Positions 36,395 to 45,377 of a stretch of 64,000 nt of DNA are shown one piece after another. The position numbers and the translations under genes were made by a program. The notes beneath the pieces are model-generated. The model did not search any database. It was given only the letters and a program-made list of their open reading frames with translations, and was not told the origin of the DNA. Numbering within the stretch: position 1 is the stretch's first letter; the number at the start of each line of letters is the position of its first letter. Origin of the DNA: Halobiforma lacisalsi AJ5 (GTDB taxonomy: Archaea > Halobacteriota > Halobacteria > Halobacteriales > Natrialbaceae); the NCBI RefSeq assembly GCF_000226975.2, contig NZ_CP019286.1, positions 124,001 through 188,000 on the forward strand, read 5' to 3'.

Positions 36395-37999
36395 GTACGT
36401 GTTTACCCCGAAGTCTCAACAGCCGGTTCAGTGTGAGCCCGTGATATCATCTCATTGTTGTTGACGACTCGGCGAAGTTCTTCGTAGGGATTGCGTCCCT
36501 GCTGGCGCCATGTCGCCAGCAGGGACAAGATCGTCTCGTGAACGAACATACCTCGATCGTTACGGAGTGTCCCGATGATTTTCCGGAGAACGACTGGTTC
36601 ACGAAGTGCGTTCTCAGCTGCGTTGTTCGTCGGGGAGACCGCTGGCTCACCGACGAAGGTGAGCCAGTGGTCGATCCCTCCTTCGATTTTCCCGAGTAGT
36701 GTTGCCACTGGTTCGTCGGTTACTGACCGCCCCACGAGCGATCTAAGCCCGTTCTGGCATGAGCGGTGCATCTGTGCTCTCTCACGAAGACTCGGGTCGG
36801 TCCCCAGCCACGACTGGAGACCGACGAACATCTGCTTGAGATACCGGTAAACGGGTTCTGCCTCCTCGTGGTCACTAGCAGCGTCTTCAGCTTCTCGGAG
36901 AAGATGTGCCCAGCACCGCTGAAGGTTACTGCTGAACGCTGGATACGCCGTCCACCCATCGCAGATGACCGTTCCCGGGAAGTCCTCGCCGAGGACTTCC
37001 GCGGGAACATCACTTCCACGACTCTCCCTTACGGCGTATAGCGTGTGCTCGCTCGTCCGAAACGTCCAAATCCACGCCTGCTCACCCTCGCGTTTGATAC
37101 CGGTTTCGTCAACGTGAACGATCTCTGCTTGCTGAATCTGTCTTCGAATCTGTTCGTATTCGCAGCGACCGGCGCGCGCAGCGCGCTCGGTCGCGTGCCA
37201 CGCGGACGCGCCCGAGAGTTCTAATCCATGCAGTTGCTCGAACCGGTCAGCGATTTTCCGGTAGGGGAGGCGGTGATCGTACCGAGAAAGTGCTGCTTGA
37301 GAGATGACGTTCACCCCGAACTGCCCCTCATCGGGGCAGTCGGGGTGTGTAGCAACGGTTTCTGTTCCACAAGAGCTGCACTGGTAGTAGTGACGGTTGT
37401 ACCGGGTGATTTCTGGTGGCTGTGGATCGGGAACCTCCTCGACGAGTCGGGGGCTGACGCCCACCGACTCGTCGAAGTGTTCGCCACACTCGGGACAACA
37501 GTCACAGGTGACATCGATCTCTTTGTCGGGATCTGCTGTTGCACGCCACTCAGGGTCGTGACCGTCCTTCCGTCCGGGAGTACCGCCATCGGTTCGAACA
37601 TTCTCGTCTTCGTCGTCCTGCGAGGTCGGGGACTCGTCAGTCCCCGACCGTCGCTTACTGGGCGGTGTATGCGGATTTTCGTATTTGCGAAGGCGTGTTT
37701 CGAGTTCTTCTATCCGCTCGTCCTTCTGATCGATTTTCTTGTCCTTTCGCTTGTTCTCCCGTTCGAGTTCTTCGACTCGTTGCTCAAGTTGGAGAAGCCG
37801 AGAAAGGAGCTCTTCTTTGGTGAAATCGTCTGCGTTCACAGACTCCACCAACCAGTAGTGACAGCAGAAGTAACGGGATGGGCTCCGGTGCGGAGCCCAT
37901 CCCTGAGAATCGTATCCGAGGTCTGCTGCCTGTTCATATCGCGTCCGTTGAACGCTTCCTACGAGAGAGTACCGAAATCAGCCCGGGCTAAACACATAC
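36395..37999 (-). mobile_element. IS66-family insertion sequence (ISH10-like), copy 2, 1605 bp, no target duplication
   Basis: Same length and ends as copy 1 (985-2589) and the same orientation. The 8 bp at the left (GATCAAAT) and right (CCGATCTT) do not match, so this copy did not arise by simple insertion here, or one flank was later lost. Both flanks are truncated genes of the same operon direction. The leader hairpin is repeated at 37875-37903. Confidence 0.93.
36403..37851 (-). CDS. tnpC: IS66-family transposase (TnpC-like), copy 2
   Basis: 482 aa, identical to copy 1 (993-2441) except one noticed residue, SWLGTD for SWLETD, from a single T-to-C difference at 36802 on the plus strand. 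Coiled coil, zinc finger, DDE core and the NNAAENALREP block are all intact, so it could mobilise both copies. The stop codon lies in the terminal inverted repeat. Confidence 0.95.
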   Translation of the reverse strand: MVESVNADDFTKEELLSRLLQLEQRVEELERENKRKDKKIDQKDERIEELETRLRKYENPHTPPSKRRSGTDESPTSQDDEDENVRTDGGTPGRKDGHDPEWRATADPDKEIDVTCDCCPECGEHFDESVGVSPRLVEEVPDPQPPEITRYNRHYYQCSSCGTETVATHPDCPDEGQFGVNVISQAALSRYDHRLPYRKIADRFEQLHGLELSGASAWHATERAARAGRCEYEQIRRQIQQAEIVHVDETGIKREGEQAWIWTFRTSEHTLYAVRESRGSDVPAEVLGEDFPGTVICDGWTAYPAFSSNLQRCWAHLLREAEDAASDHEEAEPVYRYLKQMFVGLQSWLGTDPSLRERAQMHRSCQNGLRSLVGRSVTDEPVATLLGKIEGGIDHWLTFVGEPAVSPTNNAAENALREPVVLRKIIGTLRNDRGMFVHETILSLLATWRQQGRNPYEELRRVVNNNEMISRAHTEPAVETSG

Positions 38000-38461
38000 C
38001 CGATCTTCAAAGAACTCCTCGAGGAGTATCGGGAGACGCGGCCGAAAGAGATGCGTGAACGGGGGATCCAGCAGGTTCGCTATTACATCGGCGTTCAGGT
38101 CACGCCGCTGGAGGTCTACGACCGCTTCCGCGACGAGGGAACCCCTGCCGAGAAGCTGACTCAGTTCCCCGTCATCGGTTTCCTGTTTAACCCGTTCGTT
38201 ACTCGACGCGAGAATCTCACCGACGTTGAGCGTCGCGCCCAGATGTTCGAGAAACTCGACAGCCGCGTCAACGATGTGCGGTCCGAATTCATTCAGCAGG
38301 CATCGGGGTGGTCGGCACGTCGGCTCAGCACGGTTGAGCTGTTCGTGATGAATATGGACTTCTGGAACGGCCGCGAACACGACTATGACGAGGCTGAACG
38401 GGTCGTTCGTGAACAACCGATTATCGGCCACTCGTGCCGGGAGGATGCCCACGATGGGTAA
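38000..38461 (+). pseudogene. C-terminal remnant of a conjugation-block gene, 5-prime end lost at IS66 copy 2
   Basis: The frame is open from the IS edge (PIFKELLEEYRETRPKEMRERG...) to the stop at 38461, so the coding sequence began upstream of the IS and has lost its start. An internal ATG at 38051 gives a 136-aa ORF. The remnant is charged and helical (VYDRFRDEGTPAEKLTQ, then FVTRRENLTDVERRAQMFEKLDSRVNDVRSEFIQQASG). Family not recognised; its place just before VirB4 suggests a transfer-apparatus component. It overlaps the VirB4-like gene by 8 bp. Confidence 0.7.
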
Positions 38462-40679
38462 CGTGATCCTCCAGACGAGCAGCGGTGCTGTCGCCGAGCT
38501 TGTGGAGTGGCTATCGAACCCGACCTCAGCCGAAGGTACGGCCCTCTACGTCGGGCTCGTAGTCGTTCTCACCGTCGGTGGAAAACTTCTCTGGGACCGG
38601 TATACCGAGGACGATGAAAAAGAGGTCGAGTTCTCGGATCTGCTTGACGAAGAGACGCTGGAGGAAGGCGGGGCCGAACGTCGGTTACTCGACGACATCG
38701 CCGAGTCGCACAAGACGGTCACCGCCCCGGCCGCTATCGAGTGGGAAACACGAGCCGCACGTGTTGGCGAGCAGTGGACAACGACGCTGTACATCGCGGA
38801 CTATCCTGACTATCCCAACGATGGCTATCTGAGCGATCTTTTCGAGATGACCGACGTCCAGTTCGATCTGACGGCCCACATCACCCCGAAGAATCAGGAA
38901 CGGGCACGGAACGAACTGCAGGATATCGCCGACGATCTCCAGGTTGACGCCGATCTCGAACAAAGCGTCCGGAGTGCCTATCTACAAGAGCGTGCCAATG
39001 AAGCCGCAGCGACGTACACGGCCGTCGAGAATGGCGCGAGCGTCTTCGACCAGGGAATGTTCATCACGGTCCGGGCCGACGAGAAGGACGAGCTCAGGGA
39101 CGCCGTCCAGAAGGTCAAGAGTGCGCTCCGTGACGACCCGGCCAACCTCACGCCGAAGACGGCGATCTGTCGACAGGATCTCGCCCTTCAGTCCGCCGCG
39201 CCCATCGGTGACAACGAATTCGGCCGGACGTCGATTGCGCTCGGCGGCGCCGTCGGCGCGTTGCTCTCCTCGCCGCACAACGCGACGATCCTCGAGGAGG
39301 GCGGCGTCGAGTTCGGGATTCACAAGGACAACCAGAGCCCGGTGGTCATCGACCCGTTCGCGCGGGACAACGGTTACGCGATGTTCACCGTCGGCGATAC
39401 GGGGTCGGGGAAATCGTTCAGTTCGAAGCAGAACTTCATCCGCTCTATCGAGCAAAGCAAGGACCGAATCGGCATCATCCTCGAGCCGCTGAACAACTGG
39501 GCCGGCGTCGCCGAAGCCCTCGACGCCAAACGCATCACCGTCGGCGGGACGCTCGGACTGAACCCCTTGGAGATTCGGGAGACGCCCGAGCACGTCCAGC
39601 GGGCGATGGGCGAGGACGCGAGCCCGTTCAACGAGAAGCTCGACGACGCGATGAGCTTCCTGACGAACTTCTTCGCGCTCCGCGGCATCTCGCTTGGCGA
39701 CCGTCGGACGACGCTCGAACTCGGACTCAAGCGAGCATACAAGCGCAACGGGATCACCGATGATATCTCGACGCACAGCAACTTGAGCCCGACGATTCGT
39801 GATATGATGGATGTCTTCGAGGATATGATCGACAACCCCGAAGAGTTCGTTGTGCGGTCCGACGAGGAAGCCGGGAAGATCAAGAAGGACGCGACGTGGC
39901 TTCTCGATCAGCTCCGCCCCTTCGAGGAAGGTGGCCGTCACGCCAATCTTGGCCAGGAATCCGATTTCGACATCCGGGACGAGAAAGTCATCTACCTCGA
40001 TCTCGCCCAGCAGGAAGGGAGCGTCGACAGTAGCACGGCGCTGACGATGCAGCTACTCATCTCGTTGGTCTACGAGCGGGCGAAAGTTTCGGAGAAGGAG
40101 GTCGTGTTCTACATTGACGAAGCGCGCTACATTATGCAGGATGCCGCGAGTCTGGCATTCCTCGAGACGGTGTTCCGCCATCACCGGCATCACGACCTCT
40201 CGATCCGGCTGGTCACACAGACCGTCGACGAGTTCTTCGAGCACGCCGAATCCGAGGCGATTCTGGACCAGTGTGCGGTCAAGCAGTTCCACCGCCTCGA
40301 CGGGATGGACGAGGAGTGGGCTGACGAGTTCGGACTGAACTACGCACAGATGCGGTTCGTCCAAGATGCTGTGCCAGGCAACGAGGACGCCGGCTTCTCC
40401 GAGGCGCTCGTTGGCGTCGACGGCGAATGGCGCGGCATCCAGGTCAAAGCGATGCCCAAGGAGAAGCAGGTCATCGACTTCGACCCGACCTCCCAAGTTC
40501 GCTCCTCGCTACCCGGAGCGGGGGACAGCGCCGTCGATACTGAGATGTTGGAGTTCCAGGAAGAGCTCGAACACCGAGGAACGAACGGAACGAACGAAAC
40601 GAGCGCACCGAACGAGGAACCAGACGCCGTCGAAGCTGAGCCAGATGGCGGATCTACGGAGGAGACGAACGATGGCTGA
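38454..40679 (+). CDS. VirB4/TrbE-like conjugation ATPase
   Basis: 741 aa from the ATG at 38454, chosen because GGGAGG (38439-38444) lies 9 nt upstream. An N-terminal membrane helix (about 20-40, ALYVGLVVVLTVGGKLLW) is followed by a VirB4 N-domain, Walker A VGDTGSGKSFSSKQ (about 315) and Walker B VVFYIDEARYIM (about 553), then HHRHHDLSIRLVTQTVDEF, the region with the VirB4 Gln/Thr motif. It should power assembly of the transfer channel at the inner side of the membrane. The C-terminus is disordered and acidic (NGTNETSAPNEEPDAVEAEPDGG). Its stop overlaps the coupling ATPase start by 8 bp. Confidence 0.88.
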   Translation: MGNVILQTSSGAVAELVEWLSNPTSAEGTALYVGLVVVLTVGGKLLWDRYTEDDEKEVEFSDLLDEETLEEGGAERRLLDDIAESHKTVTAPAAIEWETRAARVGEQWTTTLYIADYPDYPNDGYLSDLFEMTDVQFDLTAHITPKNQERARNELQDIADDLQVDADLEQSVRSAYLQERANEAAATYTAVENGASVFDQGMFITVRADEKDELRDAVQKVKSALRDDPANLTPKTAICRQDLALQSAAPIGDNEFGRTSIALGGAVGALLSSPHNATILEEGGVEFGIHKDNQSPVVIDPFARDNGYAMFTVGDTGSGKSFSSKQNFIRSIEQSKDRIGIILEPLNNWAGVAEALDAKRITVGGTLGLNPLEIRETPEHVQRAMGEDASPFNEKLDDAMSFLTNFFALRGISLGDRRTTLELGLKRAYKRNGITDDISTHSNLSPTIRDMMDVFEDMIDNPEEFVVRSDEEAGKIKKDATWLLDQLRPFEEGGRHANLGQESDFDIRDEKVIYLDLAQQEGSVDSSTALTMQLLISLVYERAKVSEKEVVFYIDEARYIMQDAASLAFLETVFRHHRHHDLSIRLVTQTVDEFFEHAESEAILDQCAVKQFHRLDGMDEEWADEFGLNYAQMRFVQDAVPGNEDAGFSEALVGVDGEWRGIQVKAMPKEKQVIDFDPTSQVRSSLPGAGDSAVDTEMLEFQEELEHRGTNGTNETSAPNEEPDAVEAEPDGGSTEETNDG

Positions 40680-43600
40680 GTACCTGCGCGTTACGCCGAC
40701 GTCCGAGCGACTCGATCTGGAGAGTATCTCCCGAGTCCTCGACAGCCTCCACAAACTGACCACGCCCGGCTCGCCGGGCCTCGGGGCGAAGCTGAACCCG
40801 CTCCACAGTGAGACACCACCCCGATTTGAGTTCCTCGCGATCAGTGATGGCCCGGACGACCCGGTGGAGTTCTTCTACGGGGCCGATGCGCACCTCGATA
40901 CGCTCGAAAAGCGCCTCCGTTCCATCTATCCGGCCACGTTCGACATCGAGCGCGTCGACGTCGATGTCGCCGCTCGGCTCATTCAGCCAGTCGAGTTCAC
41001 ACCGCAGGAATTTGTCGACCACTACGAGGCCGGACAGCTGCAGTACGAGTTTGCCCCGGCAGAACAGTACGACATCGTCGACGAGGAACCAGTGGACTCC
41101 GAGTCAGCCGACGCAGACCCCGTTGTCGACGGCGGTACGGCATCCAACAGAGTCCCTGATTATCACGTGACTGTCGGGGACTCTGCCCTCGAACTAGCGC
41201 CGCCCGATGTACTTCCAGACGACAAAGAAGAGCGACGGGCCATCGAGAAGCCGACGATGACACCGGCGGGAACGATTCTGGCTCGCCCGGCACAAGACGC
41301 TGTCTCGCCGCTCGGTGTCCGGTGGTGTGGCTCCGCGTCGCGAAAGCAGGACTGGATGACCTCGCTGACGCCGTTCACGGCAGAGGAAACGAACGGCGAC
41401 CTCGCATCCGTCGACGAACCGGGCGCGGCGCTGGCGTCGTTGATCGACCACCTGATGGAGGCGACAGCGCCGACCGCGTTCCAGGTCGTCTTCCAACGGC
41501 GTGCCAGCTGGCAGTCCGACGCGGAGGTGCGGAAAGAGGATCTCGTCGACGGCCGCGACACGTTCTTCCAGGAGGTCGTCGGGTCGTTGCTCGAGGTCGA
41601 GGACCAGCGGACCGACCAAAACGAACGGCAGATTAGTGAATCCGTCGAGAAGCGGATCGAGTACATCGACGCGAAGAACGCCAAACGGTCGTTCACGGTC
41701 AACATTCGGGCCGTCAGCGTCCCTACCGACGACACCCGCGACGACCTCGATGGCCGGATGGACTCGCTCCTCCCCGTGTTCGACCCGCTTGATGGGCCGT
41801 TCTACGAGGTCGAGGGGCAACGCCTCCGGGACAGCGGCTTCCGTGAGAAAACGAAGGAGAAGAAGGCACAAGCCGCTCTTCAGCGCCTCCTCAACCGCGA
41901 GCTGACGACGGGGAGGGGGAAGACCCGCCCCGAGCTGGTCCTCTGTGGGACGGAGCTCGCGAACTTCGTCCTCGTCCCCTCCTCCGAACAGTTGACCGTC
42001 GAAGGGTCGCGGGGGACCAGGGCCGAACAGCAGAGTCGGAACCCGCTACCGTGGCCGAACCCGGATCTGATCCAGCAGTTCCAAGACGGGATGGCCATCG
42101 GCTACGCGCTCGACGAAAACGGCGAGCCACGACCCGACCCAATCCAGATCCCGCCGGACCTGTTGCCGACGCATTACGGCCGATTCGCGTCAACGGGCGG
42201 TGGAAAGTCGAAGGCCATCATCAACGACGCCCTCTCGCTCCGCGAGACGACTGGTGGCCCCGTTGTCCTCGTCGATCCTAAGGGCGACGGGATGTGCGAG
42301 AACTACCTGCGCTGCCACTACGAACGGTTCGGGGGCCTAGACGACGTCTACCAGTTCCGCGTCCCGGAGACCATCCCCGCGTTCTCCTTCTTCGACATCC
42401 GCCCTGCGCTCGAAGCAGGTCGCAACCGGGAAGACGCGATTCAGGACAAAGTCGACCACTTTCACGACATCCTCCGGATGATTATGGGCCGCGAGCAGTA
42501 CGGCCAGGCGTTCGTCGCGAACGAGATCCTCAGCTATCTGATCAAGGCACTGTTCGACGAGGAGTACGGGAATGACGTGTTTGGCCTGGACGATCTCTTC
42601 GCTGCTGCCCTCCGGATGCAGCGCGACCAGACGATTCCCCCAGTCTCAGCGGACAACCAGAACATCGAGGAATCGCTGACGCGCCACTTCGCAAAGGACG
42701 ACCGTCAGTTCCAGGTCTCGATGGACGCGGTCGGGAACCGCCTCGACAAGCTCAAAGAGGACGCGCATCTCCGGCGGATCTTCAGCCACGTTCCCGAGCA
42801 GAACGACGCCGGCGAGTACGTCGACAACCGCTTTGACTTCCGAGAGTTCCTCGATGAAGATGCGACCATCATCTTCGACCTGGGCGACCTCCGCCCAGAG
42901 GCCCAGCGGGCGATCACCCTTCTGCTGTTGAGCAACCTCTGGGACGCCGCCCAGGTACGCCGGCGCGACGGCCAGACCGACTACGAGAAGCTCACGAACC
43001 TCATCATCGAGGAGGCGGCCCCAGTCGCGTCGACGAAGCTCGTCTCCGAACAGCTACTGCCGCAGGGCCGATCGTTCGGCCTGAGTATGGGGCTCGTGAT
43101 GCAGTTCCCCGAACAGGTGCGGAACCGGAACGAGCGGGCCTATGACGAGGTGCTGAATAACATCAAGACGAAGCTCATCGGCAACATCTCGATCGAGCGT
43201 GATCTCGCGGAGTCGCTTGCGCACGAGGACCTCAGCCCGACCGAACTCCGCAACCGAATCAACACGCTCCCAAGTGGCGAGTGGATCGCACAGCTCCCGA
43301 GCCCGTCGTTCGGAGAGACTGGTCCGCCGCCGTTTTCGCTGAAGCCGCTCCCGATTGCGCCGGGGCATCCAGAAAGCGACCAGCCGCTCACAGAGCCCCA
43401 GGAAGACCATTTCGAGTCCGTGTCCCGGCCACGGATGATGGAGCGTACACAGGCCCAGTACGGACTTACAGAGCCGGCTGGGTCAAACACGAACTCGGAG
43501 GAGACTGGCTGGGGAAGTTCGGGGGCCGACACGACGGGCTCGGCTGCTGACGACGATGCAGCGACCGACCCAATGCAATCCGCGTTCATCAGCGAATCGA

Positions 43601-44496
43601 CGACCGAGGACGCGTCAACGTCGACTACGCAGCTCGAGACTGACAGCGACCCTGATGCAGACGAGACAGAGATAAGCCCCCTGTTCGGGCAGGCCACCGA
43701 GACGGACGAGGAACCAGCTGACGACCAAGCAGCGCAGCCGGAGAATGGGGCAACGCCCATCCAGGAAAGCAGCGTGCCCGTTCCCGATGACGAACTCCGC
43801 CAACGCGGGCTCAGCCGTGACGATGTCCGGTTCCTGAATCGGGTCCTCGACGTGATGAACAGGGACGACGGCGAGTACACTCTTCTTGACTCGATGCGTG
43901 CGCTTCGAGACGAGTTCGAGGAGCTCAATTTCCAACGCCTTATCGACCAGAACCTCGTTGAGGAAGCCTCGGCCTGTGGTCGCAAATACTACACTGTCCT
44001 TCCAGCGGGGCGTGAACTCCTCGGCGAAAAGCTGCAGGTGGGCCCCGGACTGGGCGATATTGGCGAGAAAACGCCGCACAAGGTTGGGGTCAGGCTCCTC
44101 GAGTTATGGCTTCAGCAGCGGGACGACGTCACCTGTGTCGAGCCGTACTACGAACACGATGACGACACCGTGTTCGACGTCGCCGGCTTTAACGCGGGTG
44201 GCGAACTCGTCTGGGTCGGAGAAGCAGAACTCCCGAGCAACAACACCCACGCGCCGGTCGACGATTACGATAAGCTGCGTTCGGTAGACGCAGACGCAAT
44301 CTGGGCATTCAACAACCGCGAGACGGCCATCGAAGTCCTGGACAAGCTGTCCGACGCGGATCGGATCCAGGAGAGCGTCAGCGGGCGGGATGCACGGTCG
44401 TTCTCGACGATCCAAGACGCTGTAGCGGACTTCGATGCTGCGGGAATGACCACCGTTCGAGGGTTCAAAAATCTCGATCAGGAGGTCAATCAATGA
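40672..44496 (+). CDS. TraD/VirD4-HerA-like coupling ATPase with C-terminal DNA-binding and nuclease-like regions
   Basis: 1274 aa from the ATG at 40672 (after GGAGGAG). The ATPase has Walker A FASTGGGKSKAI (about 505-515) and Walker B TNLIIEEAAPVAS (about 777). Such proteins bring DNA to the VirB4 channel. About 950-1090 is a disordered acidic linker. About 1095-1150 looks like a winged helix (DEFEELNFQRLIDQNLVEEASACGRKYYTVLPAGRELLG). The last about 110 residues (YEHDDDTVFDVAGFNAGGELVWVGEAEL) resemble a PD-(D/E)XK fold with Glu in place of Lys, so activity is unsure. The N-terminal about 480 residues are family-specific. It overlaps the next gene by 4 bp. Confidence 0.85.
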   Translation: MAEYLRVTPTSERLDLESISRVLDSLHKLTTPGSPGLGAKLNPLHSETPPRFEFLAISDGPDDPVEFFYGADAHLDTLEKRLRSIYPATFDIERVDVDVAARLIQPVEFTPQEFVDHYEAGQLQYEFAPAEQYDIVDEEPVDSESADADPVVDGGTASNRVPDYHVTVGDSALELAPPDVLPDDKEERRAIEKPTMTPAGTILARPAQDAVSPLGVRWCGSASRKQDWMTSLTPFTAEETNGDLASVDEPGAALASLIDHLMEATAPTAFQVVFQRRASWQSDAEVRKEDLVDGRDTFFQEVVGSLLEVEDQRTDQNERQISESVEKRIEYIDAKNAKRSFTVNIRAVSVPTDDTRDDLDGRMDSLLPVFDPLDGPFYEVEGQRLRDSGFREKTKEKKAQAALQRLLNRELTTGRGKTRPELVLCGTELANFVLVPSSEQLTVEGSRGTRAEQQSRNPLPWPNPDLIQQFQDGMAIGYALDENGEPRPDPIQIPPDLLPTHYGRFASTGGGKSKAIINDALSLRETTGGPVVLVDPKGDGMCENYLRCHYERFGGLDDVYQFRVPETIPAFSFFDIRPALEAGRNREDAIQDKVDHFHDILRMIMGREQYGQAFVANEILSYLIKALFDEEYGNDVFGLDDLFAAALRMQRDQTIPPVSADNQNIEESLTRHFAKDDRQFQVSMDAVGNRLDKLKEDAHLRRIFSHVPEQNDAGEYVDNRFDFREFLDEDATIIFDLGDLRPEAQRAITLLLLSNLWDAAQVRRRDGQTDYEKLTNLIIEEAAPVASTKLVSEQLLPQGRSFGLSMGLVMQFPEQVRNRNERAYDEVLNNIKTKLIGNISIERDLAESLAHEDLSPTELRNRINTLPSGEWIAQLPSPSFGETGPPPFSLKPLPIAPGHPESDQPLTEPQEDHFESVSRPRMMERTQAQYGLTEPAGSNTNSEETGWGSSGADTTGSAADDDAATDPMQSAFISESTTEDASTSTTQLETDSDPDADETEISPLFGQATETDEEPADDQAAQPENGATPIQESSVPVPDDELRQRGLSRDDVRFLNRVLDVMNRDDGEYTLLDSMRALRDEFEELNFQRLIDQNLVEEASACGRKYYTVLPAGRELLGEKLQVGPGLGDIGEKTPHKVGVRLLELWLQQRDDVTCVEPYYEHDDDTVFDVAGFNAGGELVWVGEAELPSNNTHAPVDDYDKLRSVDADAIWAFNNRETAIEVLDKLSDADRIQESVSGRDARSFSTIQDAVADFDAAGMTTVRGFKNLDQEVNQ

Positions 44497-45377
44497 CGTG
44501 GCGACAGGCGACTCGTGAGGAGATCTACGCCTACTACGCCGAGGAGTTCCCGCGCTACATCGACAACCTCCCCGAGTTCATCACGGCGACCGGCCCGAAA
44601 CAGTACGCCGTCGCCTTCCGAGAGTCCCATCCGGTTCGCAAAGACGAGGTACCGAACAAGGACTTCATCCGGCGGGATACATGGCAGACAGATGCGTCGG
44701 GCGACCGAACGACGCCCGAGTTCGACGACTTCGAGGATGTCGTTGCGTTCATTCGGCATCCAGCGCGCAACGACCCGCTGGGGCGGAGCGAGTTCGCGCT
44801 TGCTGATCCGGAAGTGCTGGAGAAACCGGACCCACGGCCCGACGCCGTCTACTACGCGCTGGATCACTGGGAACGACCCTGGGTCCTCCTCGTCGACATC
44901 GACGCGAAAGAGATCGCCCGAGACCGAGCGGAGGAGCTGGTGTCGGCGGACGTCGACGAGCGGGACGACGATGCGTTTCTCGACGCTGCGGGGATCCTCG
45001 ACGCCGCTCCCGAGGGGTATCCGTACGCCTTCGAAGACATCGACCGCGCCATCGAGTACGGGTTCGAGGTGCGCGACATCTTCGAGGACGATTTCGACGC
45101 CGAGGAGACGATGGTTGTCTACAGCGGGCAGGGGGTCCACGTCTACCTGCTGGATACCGACCCGGCGCACCGATACGACGAGCAGAGTCGCGAGGTGTTG
45201 AACGACCTCCTCCTTGAGACGTACGACATCCCGATCGACCCCGTCGTGACGGCCGACCGCCGGCGTGTCGCTCGCCTGCCCTACTCGCTGCACGCCGACG
45301 TCTGTAGCATCGTTCAACCAATCGAGAGCCCGGCGTTCGACGTTCGGTCGGCGACGCCGGAGGTGATTGACGAATGA
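44493..45377 (+). CDS. PriS-like archaeal primase catalytic subunit, element-encoded
   Basis: 294 aa. Primase signatures are clear: LLVDID with D135 and D137 (metal ligands), SGQGVHVYLLD (211-221; His216 and the third acidic residue D221), and RRVARLPYSLH, matching the RxPxSLH motif of PriS. It is shorter than chromosomal PriS (about 350-390 aa). It should make primers for replication of the element or of transferred single strands. It overlaps the coupling ATPase and PriL-like genes by 4 bp on each side (ATGA), so the three are coupled in translation. Confidence 0.87.
   Translation: MTWRQATREEIYAYYAEEFPRYIDNLPEFITATGPKQYAVAFRESHPVRKDEVPNKDFIRRDTWQTDASGDRTTPEFDDFEDVVAFIRHPARNDPLGRSEFALADPEVLEKPDPRPDAVYYALDHWERPWVLLVDIDAKEIARDRAEELVSADVDERDDDAFLDAAGILDAAPEGYPYAFEDIDRAIEYGFEVRDIFEDDFDAEETMVVYSGQGVHVYLLDTDPAHRYDEQSREVLNDLLLETYDIPIDPVVTADRRRVARLPYSLHADVCSIVQPIESPAFDVRSATPEVIDE

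Noticed and set aside
38982-39941. 319-aa minus-strand ORF opposite the VirB4-like gene
   Set aside because: It mirrors a well-supported VirB4 gene; long antisense ORFs are expected in high-GC haloarchaeal coding DNA.
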